Positions 17,354-26,162 of a DNA stretch of 64,000 nt are shown piece after piece. Origin of the DNA: Rhizobium sp. BK251 (GTDB taxonomy: Bacteria; Pseudomonadota; Alphaproteobacteria; Rhizobiales; Rhizobiaceae); the NCBI RefSeq assembly GCF_004345245.1, contig NZ_SLUQ01000002.1, positions 248,001-312,000 of the forward strand, given 5' to 3'. Under the pieces are notes generated by a model, which saw only the letters and a program-made list of their open reading frames with translations, was not told the origin of the DNA and did not search any database. Position numbers and translations under genes: made by a program. Position 1 is the first letter of the stretch, and each line of letters begins with the position of its first letter.

Positions 17354-19075
17354 TCAAGCCACGGCCCCGAACTGTGCTTCGTAAAGGCGCGCATAGGCAC
17401 CGCGCGAAGCCAGAAGCGCCGAATGCGTGCCCTCTTCGACGATGCCATCAGGCCCCATCACCACGATGCGGTCGGCGTTGCGGATCGTTGCCAGGCGATG
17501 GGCGACGACAAGCGTCGTGCGGCCGCGCGCGAGTTCGGCGAGCGATTGCTGGATCGCAACCTCCGTTGCGGAATCGAGCGCCGATGTCGCTTCATCGAGG
17601 ATCAGGATCGGCGGGTTCTTCAGGAAGATGCGCGCAATGGCGAGGCGCTGCTTCTGGCCGCCCGAGAGCTTGACGCCCCTCTCACCGATCGGCGTGTCGA
17701 GGCCCTGCGGCAGCGACAGTATGAAATCGTCGAGGGCGGAGCGACGCAGCGCCTCGATGATTTCCTCGTCGGTGGCACCGAGCCGCCCGTAGGCGATGTT
17801 CTCGCGGATCGTCGAACCGAACAGGAAGACGTCCTGCTGGACGATGCCGATCTGGCTGCGCAGCGAGGACTGCGTCATGTCGCGAATGTCGATGCCGTCG
17901 ATGGTGATAGCCCCCGAGGTGACGTCATAGAAACGCGGCAGCAGCGAGCACACCGTTGTCTTGCCCGTGCCGGACGGACCGACAAAGGCGACGGTCTCGC
18001 CGGCGGCGATCGAGAGATCCAGGTGTTCGAAGATGCTGCCTTGCTCGGAATAGGCAAAGCTGACGTCACGATAGACGATGTCGCCCCTGAGGTGCCGGAC
18101 CGCAAGTGCGCCCGGTCGATCGGCGAGATCGGGCTGGGTGTCGATCAGATCGAGGAAGCGGCGGAAGCCGGCAAAGCCCTTCGGATACATCTCCAGAACA
18201 GAGGTGATCTTGTCGATCGGGTGGAAGAAGACGTTGACGAGGAGCAGGAAGCTGACGAAGCCGCCATAGGTCAGTTCGCCCGTCATCACGAACCAGGTAC
18301 CCGCAATCATGATGAGGAGCTGCACCAGCCGCGTGCTGAGATAGCTGAGCGTCATGCTCGCCGTCATATAGGCATAGGCGTTGAGCTTGGTTGCCTTGTA
18401 GCTCTCGTTGTTGCGGGCGAAAAGCTGGCTTTCATAGTCCTCGTTGGCGAAGGCCTTCACGACGCGAATGCCACCGACGCTTTCTTGAATGCGCGTGTTG
18501 AAGTCGCCCACCTTGGCAAAGAGGCTGCGCCAGTTAAGCGTCATCCTGGCGCCGTAGCGGCTGACGAGCCACGTCAGGAAAGGCACGATGATTGTTGTCA
18601 GCAGGGCGAGCTTCCAGTGCACCGTGAACATCAGGATGAAGGCCCCGATGAAGGTCATGATGGCGATGAAGACGTCCTCGGGGCCGTGATGGGCGACCTC
18701 GCCCACTTCCTCGAGGTCCTTGGTGACGTGGGCGATCAGATGGCCCGTCTTGGTGTTGTCGAAATAGCGGAACGACAGCTTCTGGATATGGTCGAAGGCC
18801 TGGCGCCGCATGTCGGATTCAATCGAGATTCCAAGCGCATGGCCCCAGTAGTTGACGATCGCCATCAGGCCTGTGTTGAGGGCATAGACAGCGAGCAGCA
18901 AGGCGACAGTCAGCGCGATCAGAGACAGGTTGCGGCTCGGCAGGAGGTCGTCGACGAAGAGCTTGACAGCAAGCGGAAAGCCAAGCTCAAGCAGGCCGGC
19001 GAGAACGGCGCAGCCGAAATCGAGGGCGAACAACGTCTTGTAGCGCGCGTAATAGGAGAAAAAGCGGCGTAACAT
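17354..19075 (-). CDS. ABC exporter, fused permease and ATPase (MsbA-like)
   Basis: This half-size exporter has 573 residues from the internal ATG at 19075, where the text MLRRFFSYYARYKTLF begins; an upstream ATG at 19108 adds only 11 residues. Six membrane helices fill about 1-300. The nucleotide-binding domain has Walker A GPSGTGKTT, signature LSGGQKQRLAIAR and Walker B ILILDEATSALD. It works as a homodimer or as half of a heterodimer. MsbA-like members move lipids or drugs out of the inner leaflet, but the substrate here is unknown. It is likely a single-gene unit on the minus strand. Confidence 0.88.
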   Translation of the reverse strand: MLRRFFSYYARYKTLFALDFGCAVLAGLLELGFPLAVKLFVDDLLPSRNLSLIALTVALLLAVYALNTGLMAIVNYWGHALGISIESDMRRQAFDHIQKLSFRYFDNTKTGHLIAHVTKDLEEVGEVAHHGPEDVFIAIMTFIGAFILMFTVHWKLALLTTIIVPFLTWLVSRYGARMTLNWRSLFAKVGDFNTRIQESVGGIRVVKAFANEDYESQLFARNNESYKATKLNAYAYMTASMTLSYLSTRLVQLLIMIAGTWFVMTGELTYGGFVSFLLLVNVFFHPIDKITSVLEMYPKGFAGFRRFLDLIDTQPDLADRPGALAVRHLRGDIVYRDVSFAYSEQGSIFEHLDLSIAAGETVAFVGPSGTGKTTVCSLLPRFYDVTSGAITIDGIDIRDMTQSSLRSQIGIVQQDVFLFGSTIRENIAYGRLGATDEEIIEALRRSALDDFILSLPQGLDTPIGERGVKLSGGQKQRLAIARIFLKNPPILILDEATSALDSATEVAIQQSLAELARGRTTLVVAHRLATIRNADRIVVMGPDGIVEEGTHSALLASRGAYARLYEAQFGAVA

Positions 19076-19330
19076 GAATGCCCTCCAAGGGCGGAAAAGG
19101 TCGATCATTCGATGAAGACGGACTGATCAGGCAGCCCGCATTCGGCACCGCCGGTCAGCGTTGTGATGTGCCGAAATTTCTCATCGTTCGAACCCTCTTC
19201 ATGTTTCGCGACGCCGTTATAGTGCGGCGAGCCGGCGATGTCACCATGCCGATTGCAGAAATCTGAAATCCCTGGGTGGTTTTCGGGCTCGAAGAGCGCA
19301 ACCGCTGCAAAACGGATGCCTCGAGCAGAG

Positions 19331-19353
19331 CCGGGTGCCTTTTGGGCACCCGG
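19331..19353 (-). terminator. Hairpin after the branched-chain amino acid binding protein
   Basis: A perfect nine-base-pair GC stem (19331-19339 with 19345-19353, five-base loop) lies 29 bases after the stop of the binding-protein gene. It has no T-run, so its strength as a terminator is uncertain. Confidence 0.5.
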
Positions 19354-19381
19354 TGGTAAGTAGCACTGTGGTTCGCCTTGC

Positions 19382-20485
19382 TTACTCGGCGGCGACGATC
19401 TTGCCGGCGTCCCACTTGTAGAGCGAGAAGCTCTGCGAGGTCAGGTCGCCGGTTTCGCCGTAGGTGAGCTTGCCTATCGCGGTCGGGATCGCTTCGCCGC
19501 CCTTCAGCGCGGCGGCGACCGCTTCGGCATCCTCGGCGCTGCCGGCCTTTTCGATGCCAGCCTTCAGCACTTCGACGGCGGCATAGGCGTTGAGGGTGAA
19601 GGCCTCGGCCGGGATGTTCTTGGCGGCGAGCGCATCAGCGGCGGCCTTGGAATCCGGGCTCTTCGTCGCGTCAGACGCATTGGTGAAGAGCGTGCCGCCG
19701 GCTGCATCGGTGCCGATCGTCCAGAACTCGGAGTTGGAGAGGCCGTCGCCGCCGATGATCTGGGCGTTGACGGAAAGGTCATGCAGCTGGCGCGCGAGCA
19801 GGCCGCCTTCCGGGTGATAGCCGCCGAAATAGAGGAGGTCGACCTTCTCTGCCTTCATGCGGGTGGTGAGGGCACTGAAATCCTTGTCGCCGGGTGTGAT
19901 CGCATCATCGATGACTTCGTTGACGCCGCCGGCATTCAGGGTCGCCTTGAAGGCATCGGCCAGGCCCTTGCCGTAGGCGCCCTTGTCGTTGACGATCGCG
20001 ACGCGCTTGTCCTTGAGGTTCGCAAGAACATACTTGGCGGCGACTTCGGCCTGCTGGTCGTCGCGTCCGCAGGTACGCAGCACGTTGGTGAGGCCGCGCT
20101 TGGTGAGGTCCGGCGCAGTTGCCGTCGGGGTAACCATCAGCACGCCGTTTTCGGCCAATACGTCGGAAACCGGGATGGCGACGCCCGATGTAACCGGGCC
20201 GACGACGAAGTGGATGCCTTCGCCGACAATCTGGTTTGCGGCGGAGACACCCTGCTTCGGTTCGCCTGCATCGTCAGCAAGCTTGAGCACGACCTTCTCG
20301 CCGAGGATGCCGCCGTTCTTGTTGATCTCGTCGACGGCGGTTTGCGCGCCGTTCTTTACCTGGTCGCCATAGGCGGCGACGGGGCCAGTCAGCGGCGAAA
20401 TCAGGCCGATGACGATATCGGCATGTGCCAGTGGCGCGAACGCAATCGAGGCGACGAGGGTCGCCGTCAAAGTCTTAAGAGTCAT
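19382..20485 (-). CDS. Branched-chain amino acid ABC transporter binding protein (LivK-like)
   Basis: This periplasmic binding protein of the Leu/Ile/Val family has 367 residues from the ATG at 20485, where a signal peptide ([20 protein letters not shown]) starts right after an AAGGAGAAAG site. Family landmarks are [39 protein letters not shown] and [16 protein letters not shown]. It would capture branched-chain or related amino acids for an HAAT-type ABC importer. No liv permease or ATPase genes are adjacent, so it is an orphan binding protein that must use a transporter encoded elsewhere. Many rhizobial genomes carry several such orphans. Confidence 0.9.
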   Translation of the reverse strand: MTLKTLTATLVASIAFAPLAHADIVIGLISPLTGPVAAYGDQVKNGAQTAVDEINKNGGILGEKVVLKLADDAGEPKQGVSAANQIVGEGIHFVVGPVTSGVAIPVSDVLAENGVLMVTPTATAPDLTKRGLTNVLRTCGRDDQQAEVAAKYVLANLKDKRVAIVNDKGAYGKGLADAFKATLNAGGVNEVIDDAITPGDKDFSALTTRMKAEKVDLLYFGGYHPEGGLLARQLHDLSVNAQIIGGDGLSNSEFWTIGTDAAGGTLFTNASDATKSPDSKAAADALAAKNIPAEAFTLNAYAAVEVLKAGIEKAGSAEDAEAVAAALKGGEAIPTAIGKLTYGETGDLTSQSFSLYKWDAGKIVAAE

Positions 20486-20896
20486 TTTCTTTCTCCTTGG
20501 GTTGGGCCATGCGGCCCAAGTTGGGTGACGCGCCGGCCATTCTGGATCGCTCAAGACCCCATCGGGCCATGCCAAGGACGATCGCCGGCGGCACAATCAA
20601 CGCACCTTGCGGCCATGTTTGGCTCGAAAGGCGTGTGGCAAGATTTCTAGGAATTTTGCCGGGATTCCGCAAGAAGATAACAAACGGACCGCGATTTTTG
20701 TCGAGATCGGTCGATCGGACCCTGGATTGTCGAGTTTTGCGGCGTTTCTTGCCGTCTCGGCACTATCGCGAAAATGGGAGGCCACGGCGCCAGCCGCAAT
20801 CGGCTGGCGGTCTTGCTCTGCGGGTTGCAAGGAGGGTCGCCGTCACGCAATTATTAGAATTGCGAAATATTGTCGATGCGGGCTGGAGGAACAGCG
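20486..20896. other. Intergenic region with divergent promoters
   Basis: This 411-base stretch separates the minus-strand binding-protein gene from the plus-strand hydrolase. I see no convincing gene. The only clear structure is an inverted repeat CGCAATT-N5-AATTGCG at 20846-20864, 33 bases before the hydrolase GTG, which could be an operator. Confidence 0.5.
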
Positions 20897-22111
20897 GTGG
20901 CATCTCTCTTCGAAGACGAACTGCATAACGAATTTGGAAGCTGGCCACTTGCCTATATTCCGTATGGCGGCGCTGACTTCGGCGAAATTCTTGCCGTGGC
21001 CCGGGCGGTCGGCGATGGCGACGACGGCGCCTTCCACAATGCGTGGGTCTCCGCCGGCGACAGGCTGGCCGCGGAGGCTGCCGAGTGTGAGCGGACCGGA
21101 CGGCTGGTGAGTGCGCGCGAACTCTATCTGCGTGCCAGCACCTTCTATTCGGCGTCCTATCATCCGCTCTACGGCTTTCCGGTCGATCCGCGCCTGCTCG
21201 CGGCCTTCCGCAAGCAGACCGACGTGCTGGACAAGGGCTTCGCCCTTTTCGACCCGCCGGTGCGAGCGCTGAAGATTCCGTTCGAGGGCACGCCCATGCC
21301 CGCCTACTTCATCCCGGCCAGCGGGGCTGCGGATCGTGTCCGTCCCCTGCTGATCCTGACGAACGGATATGATGCAACGATCACGGACATGTATTTCGCT
21401 TCCGCCGCGGCGGCGTCGCGTCGCGGCTACCATTGCCTGATGTTCGACGGTCCGGGCCAGGGGGCGATGCTCTACGAGCGGGGGATACATCTCAGACCTG
21501 ACTGGGAGACGGTGGTGAAGGCCGTCGTCGATTTCGCGCTCGGGCTTCCTGGGGTTGATGCGTCGCGGATCGCACTCAGCGGCGGGAGCCTTGGCGGCTA
21601 TCTTGCGCCGCGGGCAGCGTCGGGTGAACCGCGGCTTGCCGCCTGCATTGCCGATCCCGGCAGGATGGGCATCGCCACTTCCTTCGGAGGGTTTCTCGCC
21701 AGGCTGGGCATCACCGCCGCAGTCGGGAGCCGCCCGAGCGATCTGGACCAGCAGGTTCTGGACCGGATGATGGAGGTGGTCTCCTCGAACCGCAAGCTGT
21801 ACTGGACGTTCGTTCAGCGCGGCTACTGGGTTCATGGTGTCGACAACTTGCGCGACTACCTGCGATCCGCCGAACAGTTCACGATGGAGGATCGGATCGA
21901 GACCATGACCTGCCTGACGCTGGTCACGCAGGCGGAGAGCGATCCGCTGTCAGAGGAGGCTTTGACCTTCTTCGACAGGCTTCGCTGCCCGAAGACCCTG
22001 CTTCGCTTCGCGACCGCCGAGGGAGCGGGAGATCACTGCGAAATGGGAAATCGGTCGCTGCTGAACCGGCGCGCACTGGATTGGCTCGATGCGACTCTGG
22101 GAGTTGGCTGA
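20897..22111 (+). CDS. Alpha/beta hydrolase (dipeptidyl-peptidase/DHPON-hydrolase-like)
   Basis: The protein has 404 residues from a GTG at 20897 preceded at six bases by GGAGGA; the in-frame ATG at 20870 lacks such a site. An N-terminal helical part (about 1-115) precedes the alpha/beta-hydrolase core. In the core I see LILTNGYDATITDMYF (oxyanion region), FDGPGQGAMLYERG and the nucleophile elbow SGGSLGGYLAPR near 225. This matches enzymes annotated as 2,6-dihydropseudooxynicotine hydrolase or dipeptidyl aminopeptidase-like. The candidate aspartate and histidine are in TQAESDPLSEEA and AGDHCEMGNR. The substrate is unknown. It is convergent with the ZntB-like gene. Confidence 0.78.
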   Translation: MASLFEDELHNEFGSWPLAYIPYGGADFGEILAVARAVGDGDDGAFHNAWVSAGDRLAAEAAECERTGRLVSARELYLRASTFYSASYHPLYGFPVDPRLLAAFRKQTDVLDKGFALFDPPVRALKIPFEGTPMPAYFIPASGAADRVRPLLILTNGYDATITDMYFASAAAASRRGYHCLMFDGPGQGAMLYERGIHLRPDWETVVKAVVDFALGLPGVDASRIALSGGSLGGYLAPRAASGEPRLAACIADPGRMGIATSFGGFLARLGITAAVGSRPSDLDQQVLDRMMEVVSSNRKLYWTFVQRGYWVHGVDNLRDYLRSAEQFTMEDRIETMTCLTLVTQAESDPLSEEALTFFDRLRCPKTLLRFATAEGAGDHCEMGNRSLLNRRALDWLDATLGVG

Positions 22112-22128
22112 GCACCGGTGACCGCTGC

Positions 22129-23157
22129 TCAAAGCCAGTTTATTCGTTTGAGAATGACGAGCGTCACCGCCGAAGTGATGGACACGAGGGCGACGATGAC
22201 TACGAAGGCCCAGGTATCGTTTACACCGGGGATGCCACCGACATTCATTCCGAATAGCCCCGCGACAAGGCTTGGCGGAAGGAGCAACGCGGCGAGCGCC
22301 GAAAGGCGATTGGAGTTGCGGGCAATCCGCTCGCTGATGACCGTCGAGAGGTCGTCATGCAGGATTGCCGTGCGGTCGCGAATGGAGTCGAGATATTCGA
22401 TGAACCGCATCAGCTTGTCGATCACCTCCCGAAAACGCAGCTTGTCGCGCTCGGAGAGCCAGGACGCATCGTCATGCTCGATCCGGTTGAGCGCATCGCG
22501 CTGAGGTGCGAGATAGCGGCGAAGTTGGACCGACCGCCTGCGCAAGAGCTTCAGGCGCTGGCGAACCTCGCCGGCGTCCCCTTGAAAGATCATTTCGTCC
22601 AGTTCATCCACTTCCTCGTCCATCTCGTCGAGGACCGGCTCGAGATCGCGGACGAGCTTGTCACTGACGAGAGCGAGCAGTTCTCCCGTCTGCTTCGGCC
22701 CGTTTCCCTTCTCGAGCGCGAGGCGAATATCCCGCAGGGCCGTTATGTAGTGGCCGCTGTCACGAAACGTGACGAGACGCCGTTCATCGACCCAGGCGTG
22801 TAGCGGTACGAGATCGATGTCCTCGGAAGGGTTTTCCTCTTCCTCCGGAGGTGCCGCGCAAACACCCCTGAGGATGATCAGCAAGGCATCGCCGACAGGC
22901 TCGACGCGCGGCCGGGAATCTTCCGCCAGCAGCGCTTCTGCAACCAGGGGATCGAAGCCGCCCTTTTTCGTCACCCATTCGGCGGTCGCGGGATGGTCGC
23001 GCTCGAAGTGAAACCAGACGATACCATCTTCCGGCTTCCAGTCGCACATGCGGTCCATGTTGAGTTTCGAGCAACCGCCGCGTCCATCGAGCAACAGGGC
23101 AAACCGCAGGCCCGGTTCGTCGCCGTAGGTCAGTGTCTGCTTTACTTGCTCCAGCAT
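22129..23157 (-). CDS. zntB: ZntB/CorA-family cation transporter
   Basis: This is a CorA-superfamily channel of 342 residues, counted from the ATG at 23157. A large cytoplasmic N-terminal domain (about 1-275) with long charged helices leads to two C-terminal membrane helices. The first ends in the family motif FGMNVGGIPGVND, the GMN signature of the pore. The motif context and the tail VILKRINWL resemble ZntB, which moves zinc, more than CorA or MgtE magnesium carriers. It probably forms a pentamer. It stands alone, convergent with the hydrolase. The metal preference is inferred from overall resemblance. Confidence 0.85.
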   Translation of the reverse strand: MLEQVKQTLTYGDEPGLRFALLLDGRGGCSKLNMDRMCDWKPEDGIVWFHFERDHPATAEWVTKKGGFDPLVAEALLAEDSRPRVEPVGDALLIILRGVCAAPPEEEENPSEDIDLVPLHAWVDERRLVTFRDSGHYITALRDIRLALEKGNGPKQTGELLALVSDKLVRDLEPVLDEMDEEVDELDEMIFQGDAGEVRQRLKLLRRRSVQLRRYLAPQRDALNRIEHDDASWLSERDKLRFREVIDKLMRFIEYLDSIRDRTAILHDDLSTVISERIARNSNRLSALAALLLPPSLVAGLFGMNVGGIPGVNDTWAFVVIVALVSITSAVTLVILKRINWL

Positions 23158-23314
23158 CTCGGGCACTCCCGAGGCGCACCCCCTGCCACCTGCCGAGCGC
23201 CTCAATACCGCAATGATATCAGCAAACTGCGCTTTGCCGAAGGAATTTCACCTGAGGCGCCCGCGGGCGACGAGCACGTCGCGCAGCCTGCCGCGCCCGG
23301 TTCCGAAACAGATG

Positions 23315-24376
23315 CTAATGCGACACGAGCGTTTTATCGAGGAACTCGCCGATCATGTCCGCGACCTGTCCGTGGATCGTGTCGCGATTGCCTCCGCTAC
23401 CGTCGCGGCAGACGATGCTTTCACCGGGTGCCTCCTCTTCGATCAGTCCTGCCGCACCCGGCTTGCAGAGCTGCATGAAGCTGAAGTGCAGGGTTCCCGG
23501 AACGGGGATATAGACGGTCGTGGCGGCTGGCAGATGACTTGCGAGATAGGCGGAGTCCTTGTTGGTGGCGGCGATGTTGGCCTTTTCGGCGCTGTCCTTG
23601 TCCACGTCTTCGGCTGCCGCCAGCACCATCATCGGAATTTGGACGGCGGCGAGGCTTTCAGGCGTGAAGCCGCGGCCGGGACCGAGATCGAGCGTGATGA
23701 CGGCCCTGATGCGGGAATCGCTGAGATCGGCGCCGAGGGCTGCCGCGTTGGCGGCATCGCGACCGATGCCCAATGCCTCGAAGATCTTGCAGTAGAGGGG
23801 GCCGAAGTCGGCCATGCAATTTTCCGTCACCGCCACCGTATCGAACCGGCCCCCTGCCAGTTCGACGACGGTCCAGCCGCCGAGCGAATGGCCGATGGCT
23901 GCGATGCGGCCGGCTGCGATGCCGCCGGTCAAGTCGGGCTGGGCGATGAGAGCGTCGATGGTACGGCTGAGATCGCCCGGACGATTCCACAGCGCCACGG
24001 TATCGGGCTTGAGCATGTCGAAGGTGGTGGTGCCCGGGTGGTCGGGTGCGGCAACGACGTAGCCCCTGCTCACTAGGTCGGCCGCGAGCCAGGAGAGATT
24101 GCGCCAACTGCCGCCGTAGCCGTGGGAAATAACCACCAGCGGATGCGGGCCTGCAACGGGCGCGGCATCCTTGATGACCGGCTGGCCGATGAAGGCCGGC
24201 GTCTCTCCAAGCAGAACCGGATTGATGTCCGATGCGGTCGGATACCAGATGCTGACGTGCATCGGGCGGTCACCTTCCTTCTCGGGCACGTTGATTTCGC
24301 GGAAGCCGGTCTTGGCATAGGCAGAGGGCGCGAACGAGATGAAAAGCAGGAGGAGGGCGAGAGTAGGTCTCAGCAT
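23315..24376 (-). CDS. Exported alpha/beta hydrolase (PAF-acetylhydrolase/dienelactone-hydrolase-like)
   Basis: This 353-residue protein has a signal peptide (MLRPTLALLLLFISFAPSAY). The core shows LVVISHGYGGSWRNLSWLA as oxyanion strand, the nucleophile elbow AAIGHSLGGWTVVELAGG near 165 and a C-terminal histidine in GTLHFSFMQLC. This is the pattern of PAF-acetylhydrolase-like or dienelactone-hydrolase-like proteins that act on esters or amides in the periplasm. Several cysteines (ENCMADFGPLYCK, MQLCKPG) may form disulfides. It follows the aminotransferase gene on the same strand, beyond a strong terminator, so it is probably transcribed separately. Its function beyond hydrolysis is unknown. 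Confidence 0.78.
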   Translation of the reverse strand: MLRPTLALLLLFISFAPSAYAKTGFREINVPEKEGDRPMHVSIWYPTASDINPVLLGETPAFIGQPVIKDAAPVAGPHPLVVISHGYGGSWRNLSWLAADLVSRGYVVAAPDHPGTTTFDMLKPDTVALWNRPGDLSRTIDALIAQPDLTGGIAAGRIAAIGHSLGGWTVVELAGGRFDTVAVTENCMADFGPLYCKIFEALGIGRDAANAAALGADLSDSRIRAVITLDLGPGRGFTPESLAAVQIPMMVLAAAEDVDKDSAEKANIAATNKDSAYLASHLPAATTVYIPVPGTLHFSFMQLCKPGAAGLIEEEAPGESIVCRDGSGGNRDTIHGQVADMIGEFLDKTLVSH

Positions 24377-24466
24377 GATGATCTCCGTGGGATGGCATTC
24401 CCTTCCTGCCAGACATCACGGAGTTCTGAGACCGATAACGCGATCAAGGTCGCCATCGCGGCAACG

Positions 24467-24493
24467 AAAAAGGGCGAGGCCAGCGCCTCGCCC
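24467..24493 (-). terminator. Intrinsic terminator after the aminotransferase
   Basis: A perfect nine-base-pair GC stem (24472-24480 with 24485-24493, four-base loop) is followed on the minus strand by five T. It lies 27 bases after the aminotransferase stop. Confidence 0.85.
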
Positions 24494-24519
24494 CGATATC
24501 CCAAATAGGATGATCGAAC

Positions 24520-25848
24520 TCAGATGTTGTTCTGCAGCACTTCGCGGAGCTTGCCGAACAGTTCGTCGATCTGGCGCTTCTCGATGATGAGCGGCGGCGA
24601 GAGCGCGATGATGTCGCCCGTGGTGCGGATCAGGAGGCCCTTCTCGTAGGCCTTCAGGAAGGCGGTGAAGGCGCGCTTCGTTGGCTCGCCGGCGATCGGA
24701 TCGAGTTCGACCGCGCCGATCAGGCCGGTGTTTCTGATGTCGATGACGTTCGGGCAGTCTCTCAGCGAATGCAGTCCGTCGGCCCAGTAGCCGGCAAGTT
24801 CTGCGGCTCGCGTCAGCAGGCCTTCTTCCTTGTAGGTGTCGAGCGTGGCGAGGGCGGCGGCGCACGCCATCGGATTGCCCGAATAGGTGTAGCCGTGGAA
24901 GAACTCGATCATGTGCTCGGGACCGGTCATGAAGGCGTCATGGATCTCAGAGGTCACGAACACCGCGCCCATCGGGATGACGCCGTTCGTCAGGCCCTTG
25001 GCGGTGACAATCATGTCCGGCTTGACGTCGAAGTATTGAGCAGCGAAGGGGGCGCCCAGACGGCCGAAGCCGGTGATGACTTCGTCGAAGATCAGCAGGA
25101 TGCCGTGCTTCGTGCAGATCTCGCGCAGCTTCTGCAGGTAGCCCTTCGGCGGGATCAGAACGCCCGTCGAGCCGGCGACGGGCTCGACGATCACTGCGGC
25201 GATGGTCGAAGCGTCGTGCAGCGTGACGATGCGCTCCAATTCGGAAGCGATATCGCCGCCATGTTCCGGCTCGCCGCGGGTAAAAGCGTTCTTGCCGGGC
25301 TGATGCGTGTGCGGCATGTGGTCGACGCCTGTCAGCAGCGTGCCGAACATCTTGCGGTTGGAGACGATGCCGCCAACGGAGATGCCACCGAAATTGACGC
25401 CGTGATAGCCGCGCTCGCGGCCGATCAGGCGAAAGCGCGAGCCGTTGCCCTTCACGCGATGATAGGCGAGCGCGACCTTCAGCGCGGTTTCGACCGATTC
25501 GGAGCCGGAATTGGTGTAAAGGACGTGGTCGAGGCCCTCGGGCGCGATGTCGACGAGTCGGTTTGCAAGTTCGAAAGCCTTCGGATGGGCGAGCTGGAAG
25601 GCCGGTGCATAGTCGAGTTCGCCTGCCTGTTCGCGGATCGCCTCGGTGATCTTCGGCCGGCAGTGACCGGCGTTCACGCACCAGAGACCGGCCGTTCCGT
25701 CCAGCACCTGACGGCCGTCATGGGTCGTATAGTACATGTCCTTGGCGCCGACGAAGAGGCGCGGCTCCTTCTTGAACTGGCGGTTCGCGGTAAAGGGCAT
25801 CCAGAAGGCCCTGAGGTCATTCGGCGTTGCGTTCAAGCGGTTGGACAT
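24520..25848 (-). CDS. Class III PLP aminotransferase (beta-alanine/omega-amino acid type)
   Basis: The 442-residue protein is a fold-type I, class III aminotransferase. It has WMPFTANRQFKKEPRLFVGA at the N-terminus, a segment typical of omega-amino acid:pyruvate transaminases. YTNSGSESVETALKVALAYH follows near 112. The PLP-contacting aspartate is in LLIFDEVITGFGRLG and the Schiff-base lysine in VTAKGLTNGVIPMG near 285. It would move an amino group from beta-alanine or another omega-amine to pyruvate or a similar acceptor. It is divergent from phoX and ends in a clear terminator. The exact amine donor cannot be told. Confidence 0.9.
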   Translation of the reverse strand: MSNRLNATPNDLRAFWMPFTANRQFKKEPRLFVGAKDMYYTTHDGRQVLDGTAGLWCVNAGHCRPKITEAIREQAGELDYAPAFQLAHPKAFELANRLVDIAPEGLDHVLYTNSGSESVETALKVALAYHRVKGNGSRFRLIGRERGYHGVNFGGISVGGIVSNRKMFGTLLTGVDHMPHTHQPGKNAFTRGEPEHGGDIASELERIVTLHDASTIAAVIVEPVAGSTGVLIPPKGYLQKLREICTKHGILLIFDEVITGFGRLGAPFAAQYFDVKPDMIVTAKGLTNGVIPMGAVFVTSEIHDAFMTGPEHMIEFFHGYTYSGNPMACAAALATLDTYKEEGLLTRAAELAGYWADGLHSLRDCPNVIDIRNTGLIGAVELDPIAGEPTKRAFTAFLKAYEKGLLIRTTGDIIALSPPLIIEKRQIDELFGKLREVLQNNI

Positions 25849-25884
25849 TGCAGTCTCCCATTCATTTCGTCGGTTCCCGTCGAT

Positions 25885-25911
25885 TCCGGCAGTGTTGTGC
25901 CGGATTTTTTT
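25885..25911 (+). terminator. Plus-strand intrinsic terminator upstream of phoX
   Basis: TCCGGCA and TGCCGGA (25885-25891 and 25898-25904) form a seven-base-pair stem with a six-base loop, followed directly by seven T. It points along the plus strand, although the gene to its left is on the minus strand. The transcript it ends is therefore not an annotated gene. Confidence 0.75.
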
Positions 25912-26116
25912 ACTGTCTGGTCAAACTATCAGCGCGCCGGGAGGCGTCAAGACATCGACGAGACAGTTCACGACGCGTTTTGTCGCCCCTTTTTCCCTGC
26001 GGGGCCGGAACCAGGCGCAGATCGCGCGATGCAAGGGGAAGGCGCCCTGGCTGCGTCATCAATCCTTCGCTTGTCATTGCTAGGGCAATGGGCGGCCATT
26101 GGCCCAAGATCAGGAT

Positions 26117-26134
26117 AAATCATTCTCCTGTCAT
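26117..26134 (+). promoter_or_regulatory. Candidate Pho box before phoX
   Basis: AAATCAT-N4-CTGTCAT places two half-sites 11 bases apart, the PhoB spacing. The second half is a perfect CTGTCAT and the first matches at four of seven positions. It lies 28 bases before the phoX start codon. A PhoB role is likely but the first half is weak. Confidence 0.55.
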
Positions 26135-26162
26135 TCAACGCATTTCGACCCCGGAGGTAACG

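Larger units (their letters stand above)
25849..26162. other. Divergent intergenic region before phoX
   Basis: This 314-base region separates the aminotransferase and phoX starts. It holds a plus-strand intrinsic terminator (25885-25911) and a Pho-box-like repeat (26117-26134) listed separately. I see no additional protein gene. Confidence 0.6.

Noticed and set aside
19155..19230. tRNA-like GTTCGAA stretch near 19186
   Set aside because: No acceptor stem or cloverleaf could be built around it.
20640..20700. Sigma-54 promoter upstream of the binding protein or hydrolase
   Set aside because: TGGCAAG is present, but no GC pair at the required distance follows.
25827..26162. N-terminal extension of phoX
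   Set aside because: The extra 112 residues have no conserved pattern and would cross the terminator at 25885-25911; GGAGGTAA before 26163 marks the true start.
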